From: an uncultured Bacteroidales bacterium
Lineage (GTDB): Bacteria > Bacteroidota > Bacteroidia > Bacteroidales > F082
Direction of reading: 5' to 3'
DNA length: 41,975 nt
Assembly (NCBI GenBank): GCA_947303625.1
Contig: CAMYYV010000011.1
Span: forward strand, 1 to 41,975
Made by a program: the position numbers and the translations under genes. The notes under the pieces are model-generated. The model had not been told where the DNA came from. It worked only from the letters and a program-made list of their open reading frames with translations, and did not search any database. Below are positions 24,906 through 33,428 of the stretch, piece by piece (position 1 is the stretch's first letter; every line of letters begins with the position of its first letter).

Positions 24906-26545
24906 TGTGCAATTCCGATTTTATCAGTCCCGCACAACAAAAGCAGGAAGAAGTGCTTTTCGATAGCGGTGGCACCTGTGATTGCTATCGTCTCGTCAAA
25001 GACAATCGTGTGTATTGTGTCAAACGGCCTAAGAAGGACATGCGTTCCTCGGAAGTATACATGAACCTGTTCCGTAAGGAGTTTGAACTCGGCATCGACT
25101 TGGAGCATCCTAACATAGTGCGTTATTTCGCCTACGATGAGGACGAACAAGGCCCTTTCATTCGCATGGACTACATCGATGGTGACAGTCTTGAGGCTTT
25201 TTTGGCCCAGCATCCTGACTATTTCAAAGAGAAAGGGCCCAGGAAACAATTCTGCGACGAATTGTTCTCGGCTTTGTCCTATCTTCACGACAAGAAGATG
25301 CTGCACCTCGACCTCAAACCCAGCAACATCCTCATCACCAACAAAGGCCATCATGTGAAGCTAATTGATTTAGGTTTCGGCTGGAGCGAGAGCTATCTGC
25401 ATGATTTGGGCTTTACCCGTGAGTATTGCGCTCCCGAACAGCAGGCCGCCAAGACCGAGTTGTTTGGTCCTGCCACCGACATCTATGCCTTGGGAATGAT
25501 TCTGCAGCGTTTTGGCTTGGCTAAGAAATCTATAACGCAACGTTGTCTGAAGGAAGATCCAAGAGCGCGTTACCAGAGCATCGATGCTTTACGAAAAGCC
25601 ATGCAACGTAGCGAGACGATAAGAATTTCCTCGAAAGTGGGTCTAGGCTTAGCTGCTGCGCTGCTGATAGGGGCAATTGTTTGGCTGGTGGGTTTCAGGG
25701 AGAAGCCCTTGCCGCCGCGTCCAACATCGCCCGAAGGAACCATCAATGGATTGTTTACCATCAACGAAGCGGGCGACCAGGTGTATTTCTCGAAGGGTAA
25801 CCTGCAATACAAGCCTTCAATCAACACGTGGCGTTTTGCCGAAAACCAGTTTGACTTTATTGGCGGTGACAATGCCAATCACAACTCTGCTGAGAAGTGC
25901 TGCAATTGGTTGGATTTGTTCGCTTGGGGTGCCAGTGGGCGTGACCACGGAGCGATCTGTTTCCAGCCGTGGTGCAGTCGCAATGTTTTTGAAGACGACG
26001 CTTGGCAATATAACGCCTATGGCGTTGACACGCTGAATTTATACGATGGCGACGGTCAGGCTGACTGGGGTTACAATGCCATCAGCAATGGTGGAAATGA
26101 AGAAAACGTATGGCGTACGTTGACCATCGAGGAATGGGATTACATTCTTGAGAAGCGGTCTACTGCCACGGGCATCCGTTATGCCAAGGTTGCCGTTGAC
26201 GGCGTTAGGGGTTTGTTGTTGTTGCCCGACGACTGGGACAGCACCTATTGCCAACTACGGCATTTCAACGACGACGATGTTGACTACATTCACAACAACC
26301 TCACCGAGCCATTCTGGTCGGAGAGGGCGGAGGCTTTAGGGGCAGTATTCCTGCCGGCGGCAGGCATCCGCGACTTCGGTTATGTAGGCTTGGTAGGCAA
26401 ATACGGTCTCTATTGGTCGTCTTCCTGCCTAAACCCCAAAGAGGCCTTGGGCATCTACTTCAGCAACAGTTTCTTCTATCATTCCATCACCACCGACAAA
26501 TGCAGTGGTCGCAGTGTGAGGTTGGTGAGGGACGTGGGGCGTTGA
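24905..26545 (+). CDS. Transmembrane Hanks-type Ser/Thr kinase with lectin-like ectodomain
   Basis: A 546-residue membrane kinase. The cytoplasmic kinase domain (about 15-235) has the lysine K40 (YCVKRPKK), the helix-C glutamate E59, the catalytic loop HLDLKPSN (D136, N141), DLG at 155-157 in place of DFG, and APE at 176-178; the glycine loop is degenerate (SGGTCDCY). One TM helix is at about 245-264. The ectodomain (275-546) has QVYFSKGNLQY, WRFAENQFDFIG, WLDLFAWGASG, VWRTLTIEEWDYIL, GLLLLPDDW, VFLPAAGIRDFG, GLYWSSS and the end GRSVRLVRD, a pattern frequent in Bacteroidales surface proteins with an FGE/C-type-lectin-like fold. It should sense something outside and phosphorylate inside. The first gene of the operon is the likely partner. 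Its 3' end is duplicated at 28354-28446. Confidence 0.85.
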   Translation: MCNSDFISPAQQKQEEVLFDSGGTCDCYRLVKDNRVYCVKRPKKDMRSSEVYMNLFRKEFELGIDLEHPNIVRYFAYDEDEQGPFIRMDYIDGDSLEAFLAQHPDYFKEKGPRKQFCDELFSALSYLHDKKMLHLDLKPSNILITNKGHHVKLIDLGFGWSESYLHDLGFTREYCAPEQQAAKTELFGPATDIYALGMILQRFGLAKKSITQRCLKEDPRARYQSIDALRKAMQRSETIRISSKVGLGLAAALLIGAIVWLVGFREKPLPPRPTSPEGTINGLFTINEAGDQVYFSKGNLQYKPSINTWRFAENQFDFIGGDNANHNSAEKCCNWLDLFAWGASGRDHGAICFQPWCSRNVFEDDAWQYNAYGVDTLNLYDGDGQADWGYNAISNGGNEENVWRTLTIEEWDYILEKRSTATGIRYAKVAVDGVRGLLLLPDDWDSTYCQLRHFNDDDVDYIHNNLTEPFWSERAEALGAVFLPAAGIRDFGYVGLVGKYGLYWSSSCLNPKEALGIYFSNSFFYHSITTDKCSGRSVRLVRDVGR

Positions 26546-26551
26546 GAATGA

Positions 26552-28000
26552 TTATTCCTCAACTTCGGCGAAGAGGTGTCGAGTGGTAATTTCGCTATGA
26601 ACCAATGAGGTATTCGTTCCATTAGCAAGCCCTCTGGGAGTAACAAAAGTGAGAACAGCACCTCTTGCAACCCCAGTGATTTCCATAAAGAGACTTTTAC
26701 GTTCCAACAGTTGCTGTCCGTACGCTTTGGTGATGACAAAAGGTATTTCTGAAAACTTCATTTCCACCAAATGGATGATTTTGTCGGCTCTTTTGATTAC
26801 CAAGTCGATCTGAGCCCCTTTTCGTTGATCGTCTCTAGTAGGCTTGAACCGCCATGAAGAAGCCTCTGTAGCCATTCCCGAGATACCCAAACCTTTCTTG
26901 ATATGAGGCAGGTGTCGAAGGCAAACTTCTTCGAAGGTGAAACCTTCCCAAGAAGCAACCCCTCTGTCGGTAAAGTGGTGTTGCCAGTACTGTTCGTCTC
27001 GCGAGCGATTCTGCTCAACGTAACGGAAATAAAACAAGGTATAAAAGTCTGCCAGACGGTAAAGTGTCAGTTTTGTCTTGTTACCGAATTGGGCGTATGA
27101 GACAATGAAGTCACAACGTTCTAGGTTTTCGAGCATTTTAGAGAGTCCCCCGCCGCTGTAACCCGTTCCTTGTTCGATCTCCTCACGTGTAAAGCCTTCT
27201 CTTTTTTTAGAAAGCAACTTTACAATCGCAACGTATCGATCCGCTTTATTGAAAAGGGCGTTATACAATTCATTGAACTCGTCGCTCAAGTCACCCCCAC
27301 GACGGAAAATTAGCGCATCGACATTTTGGGGCAGACTCAGCTGAGGACGGAGTAAACTCAGGTAATAAGGCACACCACCAAAGAGCATATAACACTGAAG
27401 AATCTGATAGTCATCCCAATCGAAGCCATGGTCCAAAAGATAAGCCTTGCATTCGTTGAGATAAAAAGGTCGCAAATAAATCCTGTGCGTGATGCGGTTG
27501 TGAAGCCCTCCTTGGTTGTCTTCCAATTTGTCCTTCATCCAACTGGTAGCACTGCCGCAAGCCACAAAAACGATGTCATCGTTGTTTTGCACCCAGTTGG
27601 ACCAGAAATACTCCAGTTCATCCACAAACTCACTGCCTTGTGTGTCAATCCATGGCATCTCGTCGAAAAAGACGATTTTCCGTTTTTCTTTGCATTTTTC
27701 CAAGTATTCCGCCAACCGCAAGAAAGCATCGTGCCAAGATTTTAGCTCGGGGATGCTTTTGTCGCCAGAATAGCGCACTAGGGCTTCTCTGAAATTTTGG
27801 AGTTGGACAATTTTCTTTTGTCGGTGTGCTCCAACATAATGAAAGCTGTAGGTGTCGTTGAAGAAACGGCGTACTAAGAAGGTCTTGCCAACGCGCCGGC
27901 GACCATACATGACGATAAATTCTGAACGGTGAGAGTTTACCGCCCATTCCAACTCTTTCCATTCCCGTTCTCTTCCAACGAGTTTGTCTTCGTTTCCCAT
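26552..28000 (-). CDS. Archaeal-ATPase/DUF234-type ATPase, cassette 1
   Basis: A 482-residue P-loop ATPase: Walker A GRRRVGKT at 33-40, Walker B KIVFFDEMPW with D112-E113, a sensor segment VACGSATSW, winged-helix segments (about 275-330) and a C-terminal PD-(D/E)XK-like segment GAQIDLVI...HLVEMKFSE. This is the archaeal ATPase plus DUF234 family, which has expanded in some genomes; its function is unknown, and nuclease activity is only suggested by the fold. Start at 28000 is chosen because a -7 box lies at 28018-28025. It is convergent with the kinase gene with 6 bases between stops, and lies between two copies of the kinase 3' end. Homologous to the protein at 31976-33394. Confidence 0.87.
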   Translation of the reverse strand: MGNEDKLVGREREWKELEWAVNSHRSEFIVMYGRRRVGKTFLVRRFFNDTYSFHYVGAHRQKKIVQLQNFREALVRYSGDKSIPELKSWHDAFLRLAEYLEKCKEKRKIVFFDEMPWIDTQGSEFVDELEYFWSNWVQNNDDIVFVACGSATSWMKDKLEDNQGGLHNRITHRIYLRPFYLNECKAYLLDHGFDWDDYQILQCYMLFGGVPYYLSLLRPQLSLPQNVDALIFRRGGDLSDEFNELYNALFNKADRYVAIVKLLSKKREGFTREEIEQGTGYSGGGLSKMLENLERCDFIVSYAQFGNKTKLTLYRLADFYTLFYFRYVEQNRSRDEQYWQHHFTDRGVASWEGFTFEEVCLRHLPHIKKGLGISGMATEASSWRFKPTRDDQRKGAQIDLVIKRADKIIHLVEMKFSEIPFVITKAYGQQLLERKSLFMEITGVARGAVLTFVTPRGLANGTNTSLVHSEITTRHLFAEVEE

Positions 28001-28017
28001 TTGCTGTAAATTTGTCG

Positions 28018-28025
28018 CAAAGTTA
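28018..28025 (-). promoter_or_regulatory. -7 box for ATPase 1
   Basis: TAACTTTG on the minus strand, 17 bases before the ATG, just downstream of the inverted-repeat array at 28052-28144. Confidence 0.5.
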
Positions 28026-28051
28026 CAACATATTTTCAAAACAGAAAACTA

Positions 28052-28144
28052 TTTTTGTCCAAATCTGATAAAAAATCATAGATTTGGACAAAAAACGAAT
28101 GATTTTCGTCCAAATATATATAAAAATACTTGGATTTGGACAAA
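28052..28144. repeat. Four alternating GTCCAAAT half-sites upstream of ATPase 1
   Basis: Hairpin 1 has arms TTTTTGTCCAAATC (28052-28065) and GATTTGGACAAAAA (28081-28094), perfect over 14 bases. Hairpin 2 has TTTTCGTCCAAAT (28103-28115) and ATTTGGACAAAA (28134-28145). The four half-sites sit about 24-27 bases apart, immediately upstream of the ATPase promoter. Confidence 0.7.
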
Positions 28145-28178
28145 AAAACCATATTAATGAGGGTTGATCTTTTTGAGA

Positions 28179-28245
28179 TTTTTCTGTCAGAAGCCAGCGA
28201 AATCTGCTTTATTTTTCGGGATTTCGTTGGATTATGACGGAGAAA
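28179..28245. repeat. CAGCGAAAT hairpin, copy A
   Basis: Left arm TTTCTGTCAGAAGCCAGCG, right arm TTTCGTTGGATTATGACGG; imperfect pairing with substitutions. Same family as the copies at 31912-31974, 33429-33495 and 33631-33693. The surrounding 28001-28536 has no intact gene. Confidence 0.65.
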
Positions 28246-28353
28246 CAAATCTCACATAAATCCTAAACGAATCTTCGGTTGCCGCATTTCGATGTTTTTC
28301 CGAATTGCAAATGCTGATATTCATGGTTTCCGAATTGAAAATTCGGAGGAACG

Positions 28354-28446
28354 GGCATCTACTTCTGCAATAGTTTCTTCTATCATTCCATCACCACCGA
28401 CAAGTGCGGTGGCCGCAGTGTGAGGTTGGTGAGGGATAGGGAATAA
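28354..28446 (+). pseudogene. Remnant of a kinase-ectodomain 3' end
   Basis: Codes for 30 residues in one frame, starting GIYFCNSFFYHSITTD and ending KCGGRSVRLVRDRE and a stop. It matches the last 31 codons of the kinase gene (from 26450), with five base differences over about 87 bases, three of them silent. Upstream similarity ends abruptly beside a TCCGAATT/AATTCGGA hairpin. After the stop GGAATAA is repeated three times. There is no start codon or upstream part, so it is a dead fragment. Confidence 0.8.
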
Positions 28447-28536
28447 GGAATAAGGAATAAAACATACCTCCGCATATCGCCATTTTGTGAGACGACACGC
28501 AGAGGTATAAGGGAAAAAAGAAAATCCAGGATGGCT

Positions 28537-29292
28537 TTAATAGCCAGTGAATTTGTCAAAGACGTGCTTTTTTAAATTATTGAATTCTTTTTTTGTTAGA
28601 TATAAATCACCATACATCTCTTCCCCCGTCTCATCTAGATAAGCATACAACTCTTTAGTCTTAAATTGCTGTTTTTTGTATCCGATAATTGTCTTTTTCA
28701 CAGGATCAAGAGGAATTGCTATAGTATTTGTGTATTGGTTTTCGGGCCAGTTGACGAAGTCAACAAGGACTGTCAATGCCATCGAAGACCCTTGCAGAAT
28801 AAAGGTTCCTTTTTCCGTAGTACTACCCTCATTAAACATGCAACTATATTCCATGAATCCGCCATTATCAAATACTAGTAAGCTGTGGCACTCATCATCC
28901 TCCCACCAACCTTCCAGCCAACTCATATCTATACCTTCATCTACCGCAAGTGTCGGTGTGTCCTGCACATACTTTGACAACACATAGCCCACGATGCCGT
29001 TGCAGTCAACATGGGTCCATTCGCCTTCGGTGCCCAAAAGGGCAGCACCTTCAGGACCGTTGCGGAGAACGCCGAGGATAGGTGCCTTGGCTTGGGCGGT
29101 TTCACGAATGTTCGCATAACCGTCAAAGGCATTGGCATACACATGGGGGCGTGTGTCAACAGGTTCGGCCTCTTCTATCACCGTTGGGGTCGCTTGTTGA
29201 ACTTGGTTTTCGGTATCCACTGTTTCTTTGTTTTCTGTCTTGCCTTGACCATTGCCGCAAGAAACCATCATGCACAAACCAAGCAGGAGCAT
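28537..29292 (-). CDS. SH3-domain lipoprotein
   Basis: A 251-residue lipoprotein with lipobox MMVSC (Cys12), an acidic low-complexity linker, an SH3b domain at about 50-110 (VYANAFDGYANIRE, VLRNGPEGAALLG, GEWTHVDCNGIVGYV) and an unrecognised beta-rich C-terminal domain with WLEGWWEDDECHSLLVF. The SH3 domain is very close to the one in the protein at 38051-39799. The ATG at 29292 gives an unusually short signal; one extra base in the A7 run at 29306-29312 would join a GTG start and give a standard one (MKKNIYAVMLLLGLC...). Confidence 0.75.
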   Translation of the reverse strand: MLLLGLCMMVSCGNGQGKTENKETVDTENQVQQATPTVIEEAEPVDTRPHVYANAFDGYANIRETAQAKAPILGVLRNGPEGAALLGTEGEWTHVDCNGIVGYVLSKYVQDTPTLAVDEGIDMSWLEGWWEDDECHSLLVFDNGGFMEYSCMFNEGSTTEKGTFILQGSSMALTVLVDFVNWPENQYTNTIAIPLDPVKKTIIGYKKQQFKTKELYAYLDETGEEMYGDLYLTKKEFNNLKKHVFDKFTGY

Positions 29293-29377
29293 TACTGCAT
29301 AGATGTTTTTTTCACGTTGATTTGTTTTAGAGTTATTAGTGATTTGTGATTTACGAGCTGCATGTTAAGTAGATGTG

Positions 29378-29385
29378 CAAAATTA
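29378..29385 (-). promoter_or_regulatory. -7 box for the SH3 lipoprotein gene
   Basis: TAATTTTG on the minus strand, about 85 bases before the ATG at 29292. Confidence 0.45.
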
Positions 29386-29422
29386 GTTTACTATTAAGAC
29401 GCGCGTTCCGTTTCCACAGAAT

Positions 29423-29488
29423 GACGACGAGACGCGGGACGCAAGTCATTGTTCCACCCTCGTGTCTCAAAGTCTCGTGTCTCGTGTC
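29423..29488. repeat. Palindromic intergenic repeat, GGGAC/GAGAC family
   Basis: GACGAGACGCGGGAC on one side, CTCGTGTCTC and AGTCTCGTGTCTCGTGTC on the other; third member of the family at 113-206. Confidence 0.55.
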
Positions 29489-29553
29489 AATTGATTATGC
29501 ACTTTTATTTTGAACACTTACTAAATATATCCGTTACGTTAAAACTGACATGA

Positions 29554-31500
29554 TTATCGAATAGTGTCAATGGCGCCATCACCATTGGTGTCAATTCCTA
29601 TTCTGTCAATTGTTCCATTTCCGTCAATGTCAACACCGACGGCATCGATACTTCCGTTGCCATCAACATCGACACCAACCGTATCAATGGCGCCGTCGCC
29701 ATCGGTGTCCACTCCAATTGAGTCTATGGTCCCGTCTCCATCAGTATCCACTCCGACAGTATCTATCGCTCCGTCGCCATCTGTGTCCATGCCAACGGCG
29801 TCAAAAGTTCCGTCGCCGTCAACATCAACCATTGTGGTGTCCATTACTCCATCGCCGTCGGTATCGACTGTCATCGTGTCGATGGCGCCGTCGCCGTCAG
29901 TGTCCATGCCGACTGCATCAATGGTGCCATCGCCATCTACATCAACCATCGTGGTTTCCATTACCCCATCTCCGTCAGCATCGACCGCTATTGTGTCGAT
30001 TGAACCGTTGCCGTCAGTGTCCATGCCGACTGCATCAATGGTGCCGTCGCCATCTACATCAACTGCCATGGTATCCATTGCTCCATCGCCGTCAGCATCG
30101 ACTGCTATCGAGTCGATGGCACCGTCTCCATCAGTATCCATGCCAATAGCGTCAAAAGTGCCATCTCCGTCAACATCGACCGCCATCGAGTCGAAAGTGC
30201 CGTCACCATCGGTGTCCATTCCGACCGTGTCCAAAACTCCGTCACCATCCGTATCCATGCCCACCGTGTCGAAAACTCCATCACCGTCTGTGTCCATTTC
30301 AATTGTATCAAAAACTCCATCACCATCGGTATCTACCATTAACGCATCATCAATTCCGTCACCATCGAGATCCACCATATCTGGGTCAAGATCATCTGCA
30401 TCGAGATCATCAATTAATAGACTTCCTGTTGCCACAGAAGCCACAGCCCCCGCAATTTTAATTCCCCTCGTTATTTTCTTATTTCTACTCAGAACTTCCT
30501 TATTTCCGACAGCGTCGGGAACAAAATCTAGAAACGAATCAGGAACGAGCCCATTAAATGAAATCCTGTATTCCTCAGAAGAGGTACTTATAACATACAT
30601 GCATGATAATTTCTTAAGTTCTTCTCTAATGGATAGTATGTCGGCTCTATTTAATTGCAAAATTTCGCTATCTGCTTCCAAGGATCTTTGGCCCTTTTCT
30701 CCAACAGCGCTATTTAACCCCGAAAATTTATTAAATATCAAACGTTTGTCAGTTATATATAACGTTCCATTTGTATTAAAAATTCTGCCTTCCAAGGCTG
30801 CATTTCCTGCGAAAAGAACAGACTCGCCCTTAAGAAGATTGACATTCAACACACATCCGTCCATATTTGTTATAGAACAAATGGCGCCTACGAATAGAGC
30901 TGGATTTTTTGTAATGCTGAAATCATATATCTTTCCTGCCGCAGTTATTGAATACCTCATTCCTCCCGTTCCGCCAAGTTCTCTAATTCTTGAAATCTCT
31001 GAAAAATCCTTGACAGATATCTGTTCTAATAGTTTTGGTGGTTCTTGCTGTTTGTTTTTATTTCCCATATTACCAATAGCACCAAGAACACCTTTTGACT
31101 CATATATCCTCAAGGTTTTATTTGTGAGAACAATCCTTACTGGCTTTTTAACAAACTTTTCTCCAAACCCAGCTCTTCCACTATATACTTTCCTTTCTTT
31201 TTCTCCTTGTTGTAGCAGTTTTGGGGTGATTTTTGCTGTAATTTTTGTTGCTTCAGATCTCTCTTTAGCAGAATCTTTAATTTTCGAAGTCAATGCAGAA
31301 GCTTTTGAAAACGCTTGTTTGCTAAACAATTTAGCCTTACCAAATAATTTTGAAGAAAAACCTTCACCTTGATTTGAAGTTTCGCTAGAAGGTTGATTAG
31401 AAGACTGTACGCCTAAATTCTTTCCACAATTCGGACAAAAACTATCATCAGAATTCAAACTATGTCCACAATTTGGACAAAAATTGTACTTTTCGCTCAT
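29554..31500 (-). CDS. Zinc-ribbon protein with 21 DxDGDG calcium-loop repeats
   Basis: A 648-residue protein of unknown function. Residues 8-25 form a zinc ribbon (CPNC, CPNC). Residues 30-95 are a basic, Ser/Lys/Ala-rich linker; about 100-370 hold one or two PH-like domains (KKPVRIVLTNKTLRIYES; GRIFNTNGTLYITDKRLIF). From residue 375 to the end come 21 units of 12 residues, such as DTDGDGAIDTVG, each an EF-hand or thrombospondin-3-like Ca loop (a few have N for D). No signal peptide is present, so the repeats appear to be cytoplasmic, which is odd for a Ca-binding array. The PH-like part is AT-rich and the repeat part GC-rich, suggesting a fusion or late expansion. A broken fragment of the repeat lies at 37965-38033. 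Confidence 0.85.
   Translation of the reverse strand: MSEKYNFCPNCGHSLNSDDSFCPNCGKNLGVQSSNQPSSETSNQGEGFSSKLFGKAKLFSKQAFSKASALTSKIKDSAKERSEATKITAKITPKLLQQGEKERKVYSGRAGFGEKFVKKPVRIVLTNKTLRIYESKGVLGAIGNMGNKNKQQEPPKLLEQISVKDFSEISRIRELGGTGGMRYSITAAGKIYDFSITKNPALFVGAICSITNMDGCVLNVNLLKGESVLFAGNAALEGRIFNTNGTLYITDKRLIFNKFSGLNSAVGEKGQRSLEADSEILQLNRADILSIREELKKLSCMYVISTSSEEYRISFNGLVPDSFLDFVPDAVGNKEVLSRNKKITRGIKIAGAVASVATGSLLIDDLDADDLDPDMVDLDGDGIDDALMVDTDGDGVFDTIEMDTDGDGVFDTVGMDTDGDGVLDTVGMDTDGDGTFDSMAVDVDGDGTFDAIGMDTDGDGAIDSIAVDADGDGAMDTMAVDVDGDGTIDAVGMDTDGNGSIDTIAVDADGDGVMETTMVDVDGDGTIDAVGMDTDGDGAIDTMTVDTDGDGVMDTTMVDVDGDGTFDAVGMDTDGDGAIDTVGVDTDGDGTIDSIGVDTDGDGAIDTVGVDVDGNGSIDAVGVDIDGNGTIDRIGIDTNGDGAIDTIR
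29557..30378 (-). repeat. 36-base tandem repeat array coding for calcium loops
   Basis: About 21 copies of a 36-base unit inside the preceding gene, each coding for D-x-D-G-D/N-G. Near-identical neighbouring units suggest expansion by slippage or unequal crossing-over. Confidence 0.85.
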
Positions 31501-31666
31501 GTTGTTGTATTATTGGTTTATTTATATGATCTTTCCCAAAATCAAATCCTCTTAAACTGTTGGTTCCTATTTCGTTCTTTTCCAAACCAAATTCTTAGCA
31601 ATCGTTGCAACGATGATTGTGAACGCAAAACAATTCAGCTACATACGTTTTTCTGTTGTCACAAGG

Positions 31667-31674
31667 CAAAATTA
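31667..31674 (-). promoter_or_regulatory. -7 box for the calcium-repeat protein
   Basis: TAATTTTG on the minus strand, about 165 bases before the ATG at 31500. This implies a long leader; a nearer promoter is not seen. Confidence 0.4.
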
Positions 31675-31754
31675 CAATCTTTTTCATTATAAAAAACAAG
31701 CCAACATTGTTATTGATACTTAATAATCCAAAACAGATATAAAAATAGTATCCC

Positions 31755-31795
31755 AAATGGATAATTTGGGAGGAAAATGGATGAAGTGGATGGGG
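31755..31795. repeat. Direct repeat ATGGATAATT..., copy 1
   Basis: AAATGGATAATTTGGGAGG then AAAATGGATGAAGTGGATG. A second copy begins at 35284 after the IS element, with AAATGGATAATTCAGGAG and AAAATGGATGGAATGGAT. The first 17 bases resemble the start of the HTH gene at 24215. Confidence 0.5.
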
Positions 31796-31905
31796 CTAGG
31801 GGAAAGAATCACCCGAACAAGGCCTCCATAATGAGTTTGACGGGGCTGTCGCTGGAATGGGCGTTTTCTGTCACGACATTGAAAAAGCGGATGGGGGAAG
31901 AATGA
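31757..31905 (+). pseudogene. Internally deleted HTH-gene remnant beside ATPase 2
   Basis: Starts with ATGGATAATT (similar to the HTH gene start) and ends with a frame coding SVTTLKKRMGEE and TGA, which matches the HTH protein end SAMKERIGEE. About 150 bases compared with 252 for the intact gene; the middle is unrelated and contains in-frame stops in the other frames. It runs directly into hairpin B. Confidence 0.55.
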
Positions 31906-31911
31906 TTACAC

Positions 31912-31974
31912 TTTGTGCTAGAAACCAGCGAAATCTGTCTTTTTTTTCGACATTTCGCTGATTACTGACATAAA
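31912..31974. repeat. CAGCGAAAT hairpin, copy B (3' side of ATPase 2)
   Basis: Core arms CAGCGAAAT / ATTTCGCTG with a T-rich loop; the outer stem has mismatches. Ends two bases before the ATPase stop codon, so it may also terminate that gene's transcript. Confidence 0.65.
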
Positions 31975-31975
31975 A

Positions 31976-33394
31976 TTATTCGTTAAACAAATCATTTCCA
32001 GTAATTTGACATTGTATATCGTCTGAAAAAGCATTACGAACCAATCCTTGCGAAGTAATCATGGTGAGATGGATGGCTTTTTGCGTTTCAGTCGCTTCAA
32101 TAAAACGCATTTTCTTGTTTTGCAGCACAGCATCATATGTTGTGTCAATCTTGAATGGCGATTGCGTATATTTCATCTCACAAAGGTTGATTACCCCATC
32201 GTTTCGGTCTATCAGCAAATCAATTTGAGCTCCACTTTGCTCTCCATTCCCCTCAATCCACCAGGCATATTCACTACTGATGATACCAGCCACACCCAAC
32301 TTGGCCTTAATCTGTCGGCTATGCAACAAACAGACGCGTTCAAATGCCAGTCCGCACCAATTGAAATAGGCCGGAGAATCAAGACTCTTACTCCAGAAAT
32401 GTTCGTCATTGACCAAGTTGTCGCGCACAAACTTAAAATAAAACAGCGTATAGGCATCGACAAGCTGGAACAAGGCTCCTTTGCTCTTCTTTCCGATAGC
32501 GTTGTATTTACGGATAAAACCGCAGTTTTCAAGATCCTCAAGCATGTCGCTTAGCTTGCCGTTATCCATCAATCCTGTCCCGGCAACGATTTCAGCACGG
32601 GTCATGCCCGCTTTCTTCTTTCCAAGTGCCTCGATGATGGCGAGATATTTATCTGGATGTTTGAAAAGCGAGGCATACAACTCATCGTATTCTTCCCTCA
32701 GTTCCCCGTCTCTGGAAAAGAAGAGATTGTCTATATTCAAGGCTAGGCTCTTCGACTTATCCAACAACGACCAATAGTAGGCCACGCCACCCAGTGCCAT
32801 ATAGCCCTCCATGAGCTGCTTTCTATTCATTCCCAGTCTTCGCTGACGGGCGTATAACTCGCACTCGTGCAAAGTGAAGGGTTGCAAATGAATTCTGTAG
32901 GTCAGGCGGTTATGCAGTCCTTTCTTGTTTTTCAACAGTTTTTTGATAATCCACGACGTGGCAGAGCCGCAGGCAATGAGCACCACATCCTTTCGGGCAG
33001 AGGCGAAGCCGTTCCAGAAGTGTTCCAACGCGGACAGGAAGCTCGACCTTGGCGCGTCCATCCAAGGCATTTCATCAATGAACACCACTTTCCGCTTTTC
33101 TTTCGACCGCTCTATCAGTTCTTCCAACATGTCAAAAGCCTCCAGCCAGTTGGCAGGCAACGGTGCTTTCTCATACCCTTGTCTGCGCAAGGAAGATTGG
33201 AAGTTTTGCAATTGTTCTCGGGTGTTCTTTTTCGCCAATCCAGTATGTGCAAACGTGAATTTGTAATTGAACTGTTCCCTGATGAGAAAGGTTTTTCCGA
33301 CGCGGCGGCGACCATAAACCACCACAAACTCAGAGTATTCCGACTCAAATGCTTCACGCAGTTTCCGCTGCTCTTCTTTTCTTCCTATCAGCAT
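31976..33394 (-). CDS. Archaeal-ATPase/DUF234-type ATPase, cassette 2
   Basis: A 472-residue homologue of the ATPase at 26552-28000: Walker A GRRRVGKT at 28-35, Walker B KVVFIDEMPW, sensor ACGSATSW, winged-helix segments, and the C-terminal PD-(D/E)XK-like GAQIDLLI...NLCEMKYT. Function unknown; roles in mobile or defence elements are suggested for the family but not shown here. A -7 box at 33417-33424 lies 22 bases before the ATG, and a perfect 25-base palindrome lies just upstream. The gene is bounded on both sides by hairpins B and C and on both flanks by HTH-gene remnants. Confidence 0.87.
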   Translation of the reverse strand: MLIGRKEEQRKLREAFESEYSEFVVVYGRRRVGKTFLIREQFNYKFTFAHTGLAKKNTREQLQNFQSSLRRQGYEKAPLPANWLEAFDMLEELIERSKEKRKVVFIDEMPWMDAPRSSFLSALEHFWNGFASARKDVVLIACGSATSWIIKKLLKNKKGLHNRLTYRIHLQPFTLHECELYARQRRLGMNRKQLMEGYMALGGVAYYWSLLDKSKSLALNIDNLFFSRDGELREEYDELYASLFKHPDKYLAIIEALGKKKAGMTRAEIVAGTGLMDNGKLSDMLEDLENCGFIRKYNAIGKKSKGALFQLVDAYTLFYFKFVRDNLVNDEHFWSKSLDSPAYFNWCGLAFERVCLLHSRQIKAKLGVAGIISSEYAWWIEGNGEQSGAQIDLLIDRNDGVINLCEMKYTQSPFKIDTTYDAVLQNKKMRFIEATETQKAIHLTMITSQGLVRNAFSDDIQCQITGNDLFNE

Positions 33395-33416
33395 ATAGTA
33401 AGTGTTTTTGAGACTA

Positions 33417-33424
33417 CAAAGATA
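33417..33424 (-). promoter_or_regulatory. -7 box for ATPase 2
   Basis: TATCTTTG on the minus strand; its -33 region falls inside the arm of hairpin C. Confidence 0.5.
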
Positions 33425-33428
33425 GTTT

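Noticed and set aside
26450-28446. Kinase 3' end and its second copy as the variable and template repeats of a diversity-generating retroelement (the ectodomain end resembles DGR targets)
   Set aside because: The five differences are not adenine-specific in either direction (A/T, C/T, A/G, A/G, T/C), and no reverse transcriptase gene or accessory gene is present in the window.
29564-31372. 602-codon open frame on the plus strand, opposite the calcium-repeat gene
   Set aside because: It is a mirror of the 36-base repeats on the other strand; its low-complexity Ser/Pro/Thr product has no domain, and the minus-strand frame has zinc-ribbon and calcium-loop motifs.
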